A stretch of DNA of 49,372 nucleotides from JAZSMJ01 sp045535815 (GCA_045535815.1 JAZSMJ010000039.1:1-49372), one strand, 5' to 3'; numbered from the stretch's first letter, positions 17,819 to 26,780 are shown. Notes: generated from the sequence alone by a model not told the origin. Numbers and translations: made by a program.

Positions 17819-18682
17819 ATGAAAAAAGACCTGCTTTCGAGAATTGAAGATCAGTTTTCCGAGTTTTCAAAAAGCCAGAGGAAGATAGCGACCTATATTA
17901 TCAATAATTACGACAAGGCTGCGTATATGATAGCCTCAAAGCTGGGTGAGGAGGTCGGCGTTTCCGAGTCGACGGTGGTCAGATTTGCGCATGAGATGGG
18001 CTTTGAGGGTTATCCCGAGCTTCAGAGTGCGCTCCGTGATATGATAAGAAACAAGCTGACCGCAGTACAGCGCATAGAGATAGCCAACACACGTATGGGC
18101 GATTCGGACGTGCTTGAAAAGGTGGTGCTCTCGGACGTTGAGAAGCTGAGAGACACGCTTGACAATATAAGCAGGGACGATTTTAACCGTGCGGTTGACA
18201 CCATAGTGTCCGCAAAAATGATATATCTTCTCGGCGTGAGAAGCTCTGCATCGCTCGTTTCGTTTATGAACTTCTATTTCAGACTGATATTTCCGAACGT
18301 CCGTCTGGTGCAGACGACCAGCAGCAGCGAGATGTACGAGGAGCTTTTAAGGGTAGGCAAGGGAGATGCGGTCATAGCAATAAGCTTCCCTCGATACTCA
18401 AAGGGAATAATAGGCGCAGTTGAATACACCAAAAAGGCAGGAGCAGATATTATCACCATCACCGACAGCGAGATATCGCCCATAGCGCAGTATGCGGACA
18501 GCCTGCTTATTGCAAAGAGCGATATGGCGTCCTTCGTCGATTCGCTTGTAGCTCCGCTCAGTATAATAAACGCACTTATCGTTGCCATAGGCAAAAAGAA
18601 GGAGCTTGATATATCGGATACCTTCTCAAGACTTGAGGCAATATGGGATAAAAACGAGGTTTACGATAAAACGCATGACTGA
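17819..18682 (+). CDS. MurR/RpiR family transcriptional regulator
   Basis: 287 residues. N-terminal RpiR helix-turn-helix (about 1-77, with GVSESTVVRFAHEMGFEGYPE) and a C-terminal SIS sugar-phosphate isomerase-like domain (about 120-260, with MIYLLGVRSSASLVSF and a KAGADIITITDSEISPIA strand). The family senses phosphosugars. AAGGTGG precedes the ATG. No sugar-metabolism gene is adjacent; the next gene overlaps its end by 8 bases, so the two are translated together. Confidence 0.93.
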   Translation: MKKDLLSRIEDQFSEFSKSQRKIATYIINNYDKAAYMIASKLGEEVGVSESTVVRFAHEMGFEGYPELQSALRDMIRNKLTAVQRIEIANTRMGDSDVLEKVVLSDVEKLRDTLDNISRDDFNRAVDTIVSAKMIYLLGVRSSASLVSFMNFYFRLIFPNVRLVQTTSSSEMYEELLRVGKGDAVIAISFPRYSKGIIGAVEYTKKAGADIITITDSEISPIAQYADSLLIAKSDMASFVDSLVAPLSIINALIVAIGKKKELDISDTFSRLEAIWDKNEVYDKTHD

Positions 18683-19919
18683 CCTTAAAGCAAAAAGGAT
18701 AGGCATAGTAGGTGGCGGCGCCGCAGGAATGATGGCGGCGTGCGCGGCGTCTGAATACGGAGCGCAGGTAAGTGTCTTCGAGAAGAACAGATTTCTCGGA
18801 AGAAAGCTTTCGATAACGGGCAAGGGCCGCTGTAACGTCACCAACAACTGCACCGAGCAGGAGTTTATAGCAAACGTCATATCCAATCCGAGATTTATGT
18901 ATACGGCGATAAACACCTTTTCCCCGCAGGATACAATGGATTTCTTTACGTCCGCAGGGGTCGAGCTCAAAACGGAGCGAGGGAACAGAGTTTTTCCGTC
19001 AAACGATAAGGCAAAGACTATAGTTGACGCACTTGCGTCAAAAATGAAGGACTGCCGTGTTATACGTGAGAGCGTTACCGATATTATAATAAATGACGGC
19101 AGAGCAGAGGGAGTAAAAACGGCGCAGGGGGAATATTCCTTTGACTGCGTTATAATAGCAACGGGCGGTATCTCCTATCCGCTAACGGGCTCAACAGGGG
19201 ACGGATACAGATTTGCAAAAGGTGCAGGGCATACCGTAACCGAGCTTGCTCCGTCACTCGTACCGCTTGAGGCGAAGGGCAGAGTATGCGCTCAGCTCCA
19301 GGGACTCTCGCTTAAAAACGTTTCCGTATCGGTGACTGACTCATCTCTTGGCGGAAAGGTCATATACAAGGATTTCGGCGAGATGATGTTTACCCATTTC
19401 GGCGTAACGGGACCTATGATACTCAGCGCATCGGCGCATATGAAGGATATCGTGCCGGGCAGATATAAGATGTATATAGACTTAAAGCCGGCGCTCGACG
19501 AAAAAACGCTGGATGCAAGACTTCTGCGTGATTTTTCCGAGAGAAAGAATTGCGATTTTTCAAATTCACTCGGAGCTCTTCTGCCGTCAAAGATGATACC
19601 CGTTTTCGTGGAGCTTTGCGGAATCGAGGGCACGAGAAAGGTAAATTCCATAACAAAGGAAGAGAGAAAGAAAATACTCGCTCTCTTAAAATCCTTCGAG
19701 GTTACTATAACCCGTGCAAGACCTATCGACGAGGCGATAATAACGCAGGGCGGTGTTTGCGTTTCGGAGATAAATCCCAAGACCATGGAGTCAAAAAAGA
19801 TAAACGGGCTATATTTTGCAGGCGAGGTGCTTGACGTTGACGCATATACAGGCGGCTTCAATCTGCAGATAGCCTTTTCCACAGCCACTCTTGCAGGCAG
19901 AAGTGCGGCAATGAGCTGA
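18675..19919 (+). CDS. HI0933/BaiN-family flavoprotein
   Basis: 414 residues from the ATG at 18675, which overlaps the stop of the RpiR gene. FAD-binding Rossmann motif GIVGGGAAGMMAACAA near the N-terminus, GRKLSITGKGRCNVTNN (family signature), ATGGISYPLTGSTGDGY, and the C-terminal GLYFAGEVLDVDAYTGGFN. Members are putative NAD(P)H-dependent flavin oxidoreductases; BaiN from gut clostridia was linked to bile-acid reduction, but most have unknown substrates. An in-frame TTG at 18606 lies inside the RpiR gene and is not a likely start. Confidence 0.93.
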   Translation: MTDLKAKRIGIVGGGAAGMMAACAASEYGAQVSVFEKNRFLGRKLSITGKGRCNVTNNCTEQEFIANVISNPRFMYTAINTFSPQDTMDFFTSAGVELKTERGNRVFPSNDKAKTIVDALASKMKDCRVIRESVTDIIINDGRAEGVKTAQGEYSFDCVIIATGGISYPLTGSTGDGYRFAKGAGHTVTELAPSLVPLEAKGRVCAQLQGLSLKNVSVSVTDSSLGGKVIYKDFGEMMFTHFGVTGPMILSASAHMKDIVPGRYKMYIDLKPALDEKTLDARLLRDFSERKNCDFSNSLGALLPSKMIPVFVELCGIEGTRKVNSITKEERKKILALLKSFEVTITRARPIDEAIITQGGVCVSEINPKTMESKKINGLYFAGEVLDVDAYTGGFNLQIAFSTATLAGRSAAMS

Positions 19920-19954
19920 TGTTATATTTATTTATGAAAGGTATGGTATAGATA

Positions 19955-20617
19955 ATGATACAGATAGCTATAGACGGACCGTCCGGCGCAGGCAAGAGCA
20001 CTCTTGCAAAGGCAATAGCGGCAAGGCTCGGATATATTTACGTTGATACGGGCGCTATGTACCGTGCAATAGGGCTTCATATGTCAAGATGCAAAATTGA
20101 CCCTCACGACGCAGATGCGGTAACACCCGAGCTTGATAACATCAAGGTCGATATCGTTTATAAGGATGCAGAGCAGAGGGTGCTTCTTAGCGGTGAGGAC
20201 GTAAGCTCGCTTATCCGCACGCCCGAGATATCGATGTATGCATCTGCAGTATCTGCAATACCGTCGGTAAGGGCCTTCCTTCTCGACCTTCAAAGAGATA
20301 TCGCAAGCAGAAATAACGTAATAATGGACGGCAGAGATATAGGAACGGTCATACTTCCCAATGCCGACGTTAAGATATTCCTTACAGCAAGTGACGAGGT
20401 AAGAGCACGCAGAAGATACGACGAGCTTACCGCTAAGGGACAGAGCGTATCGCTTGAGGATATCTATAACGATATGGTAAAAAGGGATAAAAACGACAAG
20501 ACAAGAAGCATAGCTCCCGCAGTTCCTGCCGACGATGCGGTAATACTCGATAATTCCGATATTGATTTTGAGGGAACTGTTGCAAGAGCAATAGAAATAA
20601 TAAACGGAAAGATATAA
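19955..20617 (+). CDS. cmk: Cytidylate kinase
   Basis: 220 residues; phosphorylates CMP/dCMP with ATP. P-loop GPSGAGKST (about 8-16), DTGAMYRAIG, and MDGRDIGTVILPNAD are all intact. A GAAAGG site lies upstream. It starts a cmk-plsC-ispH/rpsA cluster that is standard in Clostridia; the 12-base gap to plsC shows co-transcription. Confidence 0.97.
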   Translation: MIQIAIDGPSGAGKSTLAKAIAARLGYIYVDTGAMYRAIGLHMSRCKIDPHDADAVTPELDNIKVDIVYKDAEQRVLLSGEDVSSLIRTPEISMYASAVSAIPSVRAFLLDLQRDIASRNNVIMDGRDIGTVILPNADVKIFLTASDEVRARRRYDELTAKGQSVSLEDIYNDMVKRDKNDKTRSIAPAVPADDAVILDNSDIDFEGTVARAIEIINGKI

Positions 20618-20628
20618 ACGGTAGAAAA

Positions 20629-21261
20629 ATGAGCTTTTATTCTGTATGTTATAAGATCTTCGTAAACTTTTTCAGAAGGGTCTACAATATAGAGGTCATA
20701 GGCGCAGAAAACGAGCCGCAGAGCGGCGCAGTCATAGCAGCCTGCAACCATATATCCAACAGCGACGTTATAATTATGGCGGCGGCAATGAAAAGACAGG
20801 TCAGATATATGGCAAAGGCAGAGCTTTTCAAGGTGCCCGGTCTTAAGCAGCTTATAAGCGCTCTCGGCGCATTTCCGGTAGACAGAGGAGGAAATGACGT
20901 CGGTGCAATAAAGAAGACCATAGCCATACTTAAAGACGGTGAGATGGTCGGCCTTTATCCGCAGGGCACGAGATTTACAGGCGTTGACCCAAGAGAGACA
21001 AAGCCCAAAAACGGCGTCGGAATGATAGCACTCCGTTCAGGTGCGACCGTGCTTCCCGTTTCTATCGTTACAAAGGGAAACAAGGTAAAGCTTTTTAAGA
21101 AGAACTACGTAATTATAGGCAAGCCGATAGACGTTTCTTCCATTGATATCCCCGAGGATGCAAAGGATAAGTATTCGCTTATATCCGAATACGTATTCGA
21201 GCAGATATGTAAGCCCTTTGAGGACGTCGAGAGTATACTTGAGTCGGGGGATAAGAAATGA
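20629..21261 (+). CDS. plsC: 1-acyl-sn-glycerol-3-phosphate acyltransferase
   Basis: 210 residues, membrane-associated, making phosphatidic acid in phospholipid synthesis. Catalytic HXXXXD as NHISNSD, the PVDRGG block and the YPQGTR block (GTRF region) are in order. The stop codon overlaps the start of the next gene (ATGA). Confidence 0.95.
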   Translation: MSFYSVCYKIFVNFFRRVYNIEVIGAENEPQSGAVIAACNHISNSDVIIMAAAMKRQVRYMAKAELFKVPGLKQLISALGAFPVDRGGNDVGAIKKTIAILKDGEMVGLYPQGTRFTGVDPRETKPKNGVGMIALRSGATVLPVSIVTKGNKVKLFKKNYVIIGKPIDVSSIDIPEDAKDKYSLISEYVFEQICKPFEDVESILESGDKK

Positions 21262-23288
21262 AATTTCTGACCGCAAAGCACGCAGGCTTCTGCTTCGGCG
21301 TTGCAAACGCAGTTGACAGCGTCCGCTCGGCTACGCAAAGCGGAGACTGCAGGATATATACCCTTGGCAAGCTGATACACAATCCCGTTATAGTAGAGGA
21401 TTTTGAGAAAAAGGGCGTAGGAGTCATCTCCGAGAGCGATATCGACGCCGTATATCAAAGGGCGCTGAATGGCGAGAAGAGCGCCGTTGTCATAAGGGCG
21501 CACGGAGTAAAAAAGGAGCTTTATGAAAGACTTTCGGAATACTCCGATAGGTGCGAGAGCTTCAGCTATATTGACTGCACCTGCCCTTGCCTTACGAGAA
21601 TACACAAAATAGTATCGGAGCATACCGATAAGGACAGTCTGCTTTTGATAATAGGCGATTTCGCACATCCCGAGGTCGAGGGGATAAAAAGCTTCTCAAA
21701 CGGAGAGGTCCTTATCTGCAACAGCTGTGAAGAGCTTGAAAAAAAATCTGATATAATCGGCAAAAAACGGCTTGTAATGGTCTCTCAGACCACGCAAAAT
21801 CAAAAAGAATGGAAAAAATGTCAAAAATTTATTCAAAAGGTCTGTACAAATGCAGAAATTTTTGATACAATATGTAGTGTGACTGAAGAAAGGCAGAAGG
21901 AAACCGAGGAAATTTCAAAGAAATCGGACGTAATGCTCGTCATAGGCGGGCACGAAAGCTCAAATACGAATAAGTTGTTTGAGATCGCAAAAAATAATTG
22001 TGAGCGTACCTATTTCATTGAAAAGGCCGGTGATCTTTCTCAGGTCGAGGTCACGCCCTATCTAACAGTGGGAATAACTGCCGGGGCTTCAGCACCGGGC
22101 AGTATAATACAGGAGGTTATAAAAACAATGAGCGAACAAATTTTAAATGAAAATTTCGCCGAAATGCTTGAAGATTCTTTAAGACCAATATATACAGGAG
22201 AGACCGTTCGTGGTATTATTACATCAGTTTCACAGAATGAAATTCATGTAGACCTCGGAACCAAAGTAACCGGAATCATTCCGTTTTCTGAAGTAACGGA
22301 TGATCCCCAGGAAAAATTGGCAGATGTTTATCACGTAGGCGACGAGATCGAAGCAGTAGTATCCAAGGTAAGCGACCTTGACGGTGTTGCAATGCTTTCC
22401 AGAAGACGTATGCTCAGCACACGCAACTGGCAGACGGTTGTTGAAGCTAAGGAAAACGGCACTATCCTCGAAGGAAGAGTTACAGAGGCTGTTAAGGGTG
22501 GCGTTATCATCGCTATCAAGCTTCTCAAGCTTTTTGTACCTGCATCCCAGACCGGCGTTCCGGTTGGCGGTGATCTGGGTACTCTTATAGGAACTACACA
22601 GAAGGTTAAGATCATTGAGATCAATGAACAGCGCCACCGTGCAGTTGCATCCATCAAGGCAGTTCTTCGTGAAGAGCGTCTTGCAAAGGAAGCTGAATTC
22701 TGGGCTTCTATTGAAAAGGATAAGGAATACGTAGGTGAGGTCAAGTCCCTCACAGCTTACGGTGCATTCGTAGATCTTGGCGGAGTAGACGGTATGGTAC
22801 ATACCTCCGAGCTCTCCTGGAGAAGAATCAAGCATCCCTCCGAGGTTGTTTCCGTTGGCGAAAAGATCAAGGTATTCGTTAAGGACTTCAATCCCGAAAC
22901 AAAGAGAATCTCTCTCGGATATAAGACAGAAGAGACCAATCCTTGGAACATCTTTAACTCCAAGTATCAGGTAGGCGACGTAGCTCCCGTTAAGATAGTA
23001 AGCATGATGCCCTTCGGCGCATTTGCTGAGATCGTTCCCGGAGCAGACGGACTTATCCATATAAGCCAGATCGCTGACAGAAAGATCGGCAAGCCTGCTG
23101 ACGTTCTTGAAATCGGTCAGGTAGTTGATGCAAAGATCACTGATATCGATATGGAAAACCACAAGATCAGCCTTTCCATCAGAGCTCTTATCGAGAAGGA
23201 AGAGGAAGCAGCTGAAGAAGCTGTTGAAGAAGAAGCTGTAGAAGCAGTTGAAGCTGAAGAAGCAGTTGAAGAGGCAACAGAGGAATAA
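21258..23288 (+). CDS. ispH-rpsA: IspH / ribosomal protein S1 fusion
   Basis: 676 residues. Residues 1-285 are 4-hydroxy-3-methylbut-2-enyl diphosphate reductase, the last step of the MEP isoprenoid pathway: cluster cysteines C12 (GFCFGV), C109 (CTCPC) and C206 (DTICSVTEERQ), plus H41 and H82. Residues 312-643 are four S1 RNA-binding repeats (about 312-383, 401-468, 489-558, 573-643), then a Glu/Ala tail. The fusion is known in Clostridia. Here a strong internal ribosome site precedes M291, and codon use shifts after it toward that of a highly expressed gene, so free S1 may also be made. Confidence 0.96.
   Translation: MKFLTAKHAGFCFGVANAVDSVRSATQSGDCRIYTLGKLIHNPVIVEDFEKKGVGVISESDIDAVYQRALNGEKSAVVIRAHGVKKELYERLSEYSDRCESFSYIDCTCPCLTRIHKIVSEHTDKDSLLLIIGDFAHPEVEGIKSFSNGEVLICNSCEELEKKSDIIGKKRLVMVSQTTQNQKEWKKCQKFIQKVCTNAEIFDTICSVTEERQKETEEISKKSDVMLVIGGHESSNTNKLFEIAKNNCERTYFIEKAGDLSQVEVTPYLTVGITAGASAPGSIIQEVIKTMSEQILNENFAEMLEDSLRPIYTGETVRGIITSVSQNEIHVDLGTKVTGIIPFSEVTDDPQEKLADVYHVGDEIEAVVSKVSDLDGVAMLSRRRMLSTRNWQTVVEAKENGTILEGRVTEAVKGGVIIAIKLLKLFVPASQTGVPVGGDLGTLIGTTQKVKIIEINEQRHRAVASIKAVLREERLAKEAEFWASIEKDKEYVGEVKSLTAYGAFVDLGGVDGMVHTSELSWRRIKHPSEVVSVGEKIKVFVKDFNPETKRISLGYKTEETNPWNIFNSKYQVGDVAPVKIVSMMPFGAFAEIVPGADGLIHISQIADRKIGKPADVLEIGQVVDAKITDIDMENHKISLSIRALIEKEEEAAEEAVEEEAVEAVEAEEAVEEATEE
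22111..22130 (+). promoter_or_regulatory. Internal ribosome site inside ispH-rpsA
   Basis: AGGAGG at 22111-22116 and an in-frame ATG at 22128 (Met291), 11 bases apart, exactly at the junction between the two domains. It would give a 386-residue S1-like protein. Confidence 0.5.
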
Positions 23289-23310
23289 TTTCAAAAGATA
23301 CTGAAAATGA

Positions 23311-23343
23311 AAATCCGAAGATCAGAAGATCTTCGGATTTTTT
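23311..23343 (+). terminator. Terminator of the cmk-plsC-ispH/rpsA cluster
   Basis: Perfect 13-bp stem (23311-23323 with 23328-23340) ending in a T6 run. Confidence 0.85.
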
Positions 23344-23398
23344 GTATTGAATTGCATTTTGTGAGCTAAGTAAGAACGCTTGTATAACGTCCGCATAA

Positions 23399-23620
23399 TC
23401 AGGATGAGGAGTTTTCATCATCTTTTACGTATTCAATGATGTCGCAGAGGTTGCATTCCAAAGCCGAACATATACGGTCTAAAATGTAGCTGTCATAACG
23501 CACGACACGGTTTTTATAGTAGCGGTCTATCGTCTGGAATTTGACCTCTGTTCGCTTGGCTAACTCGTATCGAGTAATATTATGCTCGTCTAAATATTTA
23601 TCAATAGTCAATCTTACCAT
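23399..23620 (-). CDS. Small XRE-type repressor of the SLOG pair
   Basis: 73 residues, one Cro/CI-type helix-turn-helix (KYLDEHNITRYELAKRTEVK, then FQTIDRYYKNR), of the YozG-like group that usually has no other domain. The start at 23620 is chosen because AAAGGAG lies 9 bases upstream; a longer frame from 23671 would run through the promoter region. It is divergent from the SLOG gene across a 121-base gap holding a consensus promoter and palindromes, so it probably represses that promoter. Low GC and CGT/CGC arginine codons mark the pair as foreign. Confidence 0.82.
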   Translation of the reverse strand: MVRLTIDKYLDEHNITRYELAKRTEVKFQTIDRYYKNRVVRYDSYILDRICSALECNLCDIIEYVKDDENSSS

Positions 23621-23664
23621 CAACACCACTCCTTTGATATATATTTTATCGAATATATACCCAA

Positions 23665-23693
23665 TTGACAATTTCTCTATATTAGTATATAAT
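23665..23693 (+). promoter_or_regulatory. Consensus promoter of the SLOG gene
   Basis: TTGACA (23665-23670), 17-base spacer, TATAAT (23688-23693): a perfect sigma-A promoter, which usually needs a repressor to be silent. Confidence 0.75.
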
Positions 23694-23714
23694 TATATTA
23701 GTATGCACTAATAT
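23678..23714. promoter_or_regulatory. Operator repeats in the XRE/SLOG gap
   Basis: Perfect 8-bp inverted repeat ATATTAGT-ATGC-ACTAATAT at 23695-23714, just after the -10 box, and another TATTAGTATAT copy at about 23679-23690 overlapping the -10. Likely binding sites of the divergent XRE protein. Confidence 0.55.
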
Positions 23715-23741
23715 GAGTATATATTATGAGAGGGCTTGCTG

Positions 23742-24071
23742 ATGAAATTGCTAATCGTTGGTTCGCGTAGCATCACAGATTTTGACTTATCACCTTATAT
23801 TTCTACAGAAGTTGACACCATTATAAGTGGCGGTGCCAACGGAATTGATAGCTTGGCGGAACATTATGCTGATTCACATCGACTTACCAAATATATTGTA
23901 CGTCCTCGCTATGACCTTTACGGGCGTGCGGCACCGCTCAAACGCAATGCACAAATGGTTGATATGGCAGATGCAGTACTTATAATATGGGATGGCATAT
24001 CTAAAGGTACGCAATATACTTTGAAATACACGAAAAAAATGAATAAACCAATCACGATCATCAAATCTTAA
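23742..24071 (+). CDS. SLOG-fold protein (DUF2493 type)
   Basis: 109 residues, one small Rossmann-like SLOG domain: KLLIVGSRSIT at the N-terminus, SGGANGIDSLAEHYA in the middle (nucleotide-binding loop), and ADAVLIIWDGISKGTQYTL near the end. SLOG proteins bind nucleotide-derived ligands and occur in conflict systems and with DprA. The ATG at 23742 fits GAGAGGG upstream. Only an XRE partner is next to it, so it may be a reduced signalling or defence unit; the role is unknown. Confidence 0.85.
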   Translation: MKLLIVGSRSITDFDLSPYISTEVDTIISGGANGIDSLAEHYADSHRLTKYIVRPRYDLYGRAAPLKRNAQMVDMADAVLIIWDGISKGTQYTLKYTKKMNKPITIIKS

Positions 24072-24155
24072 AGATACTACTCGCTTTCTGCATATCATAT
24101 ATTATGTAAGTACAAACATACTTTGACAGTTGGTTTTTATGTGAGCAGATTTATC

Positions 24156-24184
24156 TTGTAAAAGCTTGGAAAAAATGGTATAAT
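24156..24184 (+). promoter_or_regulatory. Promoter-like sequence just before a terminator
   Basis: TTGTAA (24156-24161), 17-base spacer, TATAAT (24179-24184), followed at once by the hairpin at 24187-24210. Transcription would run toward the 3' end of ackA on the opposite strand. Confidence 0.35.
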
Positions 24185-24186
24185 AA

Positions 24187-24213
24187 AAAGGCGGAAGTAA
24201 TTCCGCCTTTTAT
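24187..24213. terminator. Bidirectional terminator between SLOG and ackA
   Basis: 10-bp stem AAAGGCGGAA / TTCCGCCTTT with a GTAA loop; T-rich on one side and A-rich on the other, so it works for both converging genes. Confidence 0.75.
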
Positions 24214-24228
24214 AGATATGATGTGCTA

Positions 24229-25437
24229 TTATTTCTTGAGATCGTTTACGATCTTTTCCGTATCGCTTGCGATTACAAGCTCTTCGTTCGTGGGGATAAG
24301 GTAAACCTTAACCTTGGAATCGGGAAGAGAAAGCTCAACGGTGCTTGACTGGTGGTGCATCTTTGCATTGAGCTCGTTGTCAAGCTTGATGCCGAGGAAG
24401 TCCATATCTGCACATGCACGTTCACGAAGCTCGGGGTTGTTTTCGCCCATACCAGCTGTGAATACTACTGCATCGAGACCGTTCATTGCTGCTGCGTAAG
24501 AACCGATGTACTTCTTTATCTGATAAGCGAGAAGCTCAGCGGTAACCTTTGCTCTCTTGTCTCCCTTGAGGATAGCTGCTTCGATATCGCGGCTGTCGGA
24601 TGAGATTCCGGAAAGGCCGAGGAATCCGCACTTCTTATTCATATAATCGCTCATTTCGTCGGGAGTGTAGCCCTCTTTCTTCATTATATAAGTAACGATA
24701 GCGGGGTCGATAGCACCGCAGCGTGTACCCATGATAACGCCGTCAAGGGGAGTGAAGCCCATGCTGGTGTCGAGAACCTTACCGCCGCATACTGCGGAGA
24801 TAGAGGAGCCGTTACCGATGTGGCAGGTAACTATCTTTGTTTCTTCAGCGGGCTTTCCGAGAATCTTGATCATCTCGCCTGCAACGTATCTGTGAGATGT
24901 ACCGTGAGCACCGTAACGGCGGATGTGGTACTTTTCATACATATCGTAGGAAACACCGTACATATAAGATGTTTCGGGCATTGTCTGATGGAATGCTGTG
25001 TCAAATACAAGCACCTGGGGAACGCCGGGCATAGCCTCGAGGCAACCCTTGATACCCATTATGTGAGGACCTGTGTGAAGGGGAGCGAAGTCGATGCAGA
25101 GCTCAAGCTTTGCAAGAACGTCGTCAGTGAGGAGCATGGATTCGGAGAAGAATTCACCGCCGTGCACTATTCTGTGACCAACTGCTTCGATCTCGGACAT
25201 GCTCTTAAGGCATCCGATCTCGGGATCTGTAAGGGTATCAACAACGATCTGTGTAGCAACAGAGTGGTTGGGCATTGTGATCTCCTTAACGTACTTTTCT
25301 CCCTTAAACTTGTGTTCGATCTTACCGTCGATACCTATTCTCTCGCATATACCCTTTGCAAGAACGGATTCTGTCTTTGTATCAAAGAGCTGATACTTGA
25401 GCGATGAGCTTCCGGCATTAACAACTAATACGTTCAT
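24229..25437 (-). CDS. ackA: Acetate kinase
   Basis: 402 residues; converts acetyl phosphate and ADP to acetate and ATP, the final energy step of acetate fermentation. N-terminal VLVVNAGSSSLKYQLFDT, HRIVHGGE, GAHGTSHR (catalytic His), and HIGNGSS are intact. No pta gene is adjacent. A TATAAT-like -10 lies about 25 bases before the ribosome site. It is divergent from tmcAL. Confidence 0.97.
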   Translation of the reverse strand: MNVLVVNAGSSSLKYQLFDTKTESVLAKGICERIGIDGKIEHKFKGEKYVKEITMPNHSVATQIVVDTLTDPEIGCLKSMSEIEAVGHRIVHGGEFFSESMLLTDDVLAKLELCIDFAPLHTGPHIMGIKGCLEAMPGVPQVLVFDTAFHQTMPETSYMYGVSYDMYEKYHIRRYGAHGTSHRYVAGEMIKILGKPAEETKIVTCHIGNGSSISAVCGGKVLDTSMGFTPLDGVIMGTRCGAIDPAIVTYIMKKEGYTPDEMSDYMNKKCGFLGLSGISSDSRDIEAAILKGDKRAKVTAELLAYQIKKYIGSYAAAMNGLDAVVFTAGMGENNPELRERACADMDFLGIKLDNELNAKMHHQSSTVELSLPDSKVKVYLIPTNEELVIASDTEKIVNDLKK

Positions 25438-25564
25438 TTAGAACCTCCAAATTGAAAAATATATTATAAATTTTTTACAAAACAGTATTAACAACTAATT
25501 ATATAACAAATTTTAAATAATATCAATATTATTTTTTAAAATAAAAGGTAAAAAATAAAAAAAT

Positions 25565-26722
25565 ATGAAAAAAACTGTAGTAATAAGTGAATATAACCTC
25601 TTTCACCGGGGACATATGCGTCAGACAGAGCTTATCAGACGGCGAGATCCCGATGGCTGCATTATTGCGGTGATGAGCGGTAACTGGGTACAGAGGGGAG
25701 AGGCGGCCTGCCGTCCCAAGTATGAAAGAGCGAGAGCCGCCATAGACTGCGGAGTCGATCTCGTTTTGGAGCTTCCGTATCCTTGGTCGGGCGCAGTTGC
25801 CGAAAATTTTGCCTATGGCGGTGTTTCCCTGGCAAGTGATATTGGTGCTGACAGCCTGTGCTTTGGCAGCGAGAGCGGAGATATTGAGGCTCTTTGCAGG
25901 GTAGCGGAGAGATTGGATGACAGCTCGTTTACACTTGAGCTTTCAAAGAGGCTGGAGAGCGCTTCTGATGGGGAGTCTTATATAAAAACAAGGGACAGCC
26001 TTTACCGTGAGATATACGGTGAGCGTCTTGCCAAGGGTGCAAACGATACGCTCGGGATAGAGTATATCAGAGCTAAAAAAAGGTTAGGCAGTAATATAGA
26101 GATATTCACCGTAAAAAGAGAGGGTGTTTTCAGCGCAACCGAAACGAGAAAGCGCTTTTTCGAGGGTGATGCGGACGGTCTTCTCGAATATATGCCGAAC
26201 GGAGCGTATGATCTGTTTTGCGACAAAAAGCCCTATTCGCTGTCAAACGCCGAGGTAGCGGTGCTTCACTCGCTCAGAAGCGGCAGGCTTTGCTTTGACG
26301 GCAGTCAGGACGAGAGCGATATAGGCGCAAGGCTTACCTCGTGTGCAAAAAGGGTAAGCACTGCATCAGAGCTTTACCGCCTTGCCAAAACAAAAAAATA
26401 TACCGATGCCCGAATAAGGCGCACGCTTGTGTCGGGAATGCTCGGATGCAGTGCACAGATGGCACGCAAGCGCCCCGAATTTACCGTAGTGCTTGCGGCA
26501 AATTCAAGGGGAACTGCGGCTCTTCGGGAGATAAAAAAGAAGTGTACAGATATAAAAATACTCACAAAGCCGTCAAAGGGGAAGGAGCTTTGCGGAGCGG
26601 CACTTGAGCAGTTCTTATTCTCGGCTGCGGCAGACGAGTTTTACACGCTTTGCTCTCCCGATATATCGGAGCGCAGATCGGACGACGTGCTCAGACATAC
26701 CCCGTATATAAAAGAAGACTGA
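25565..26722 (+). CDS. tmcAL: tRNA(Met) cytidine acetate ligase
   Basis: 385 residues. TmcAL activates acetate with ATP and places it on the wobble cytidine of elongator tRNA-Met (ac4C34). Nucleotidyltransferase motifs are present: VVISEYNLFHRGH (HxGH), MSGNWVQRGE, and GADSLCFGSESG. Family members usually begin IIAEYNPFHNGH, so this copy is a little divergent (S for A, L for P, R for N). Its neighbour ackA produces acetate, a sensible context. No ribosome site is obvious apart from an A-rich leader. Confidence 0.9.
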   Translation: MKKTVVISEYNLFHRGHMRQTELIRRRDPDGCIIAVMSGNWVQRGEAACRPKYERARAAIDCGVDLVLELPYPWSGAVAENFAYGGVSLASDIGADSLCFGSESGDIEALCRVAERLDDSSFTLELSKRLESASDGESYIKTRDSLYREIYGERLAKGANDTLGIEYIRAKKRLGSNIEIFTVKREGVFSATETRKRFFEGDADGLLEYMPNGAYDLFCDKKPYSLSNAEVAVLHSLRSGRLCFDGSQDESDIGARLTSCAKRVSTASELYRLAKTKKYTDARIRRTLVSGMLGCSAQMARKRPEFTVVLAANSRGTAALREIKKKCTDIKILTKPSKGKELCGAALEQFLFSAAADEFYTLCSPDISERRSDDVLRHTPYIKED

Positions 26723-26751
26723 GCTTTGTTATTTTATTTACAAATCATGCA

Positions 26752-26780
26752 TTGACTTATTCGGTCAAATGTATTATTAT
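26752..26780 (+). promoter_or_regulatory. Sigma-A promoter of the 104-residue gene
   Basis: TTGACT (26752-26757), 17-base spacer, TATTAT (26775-26780). Confidence 0.65.
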
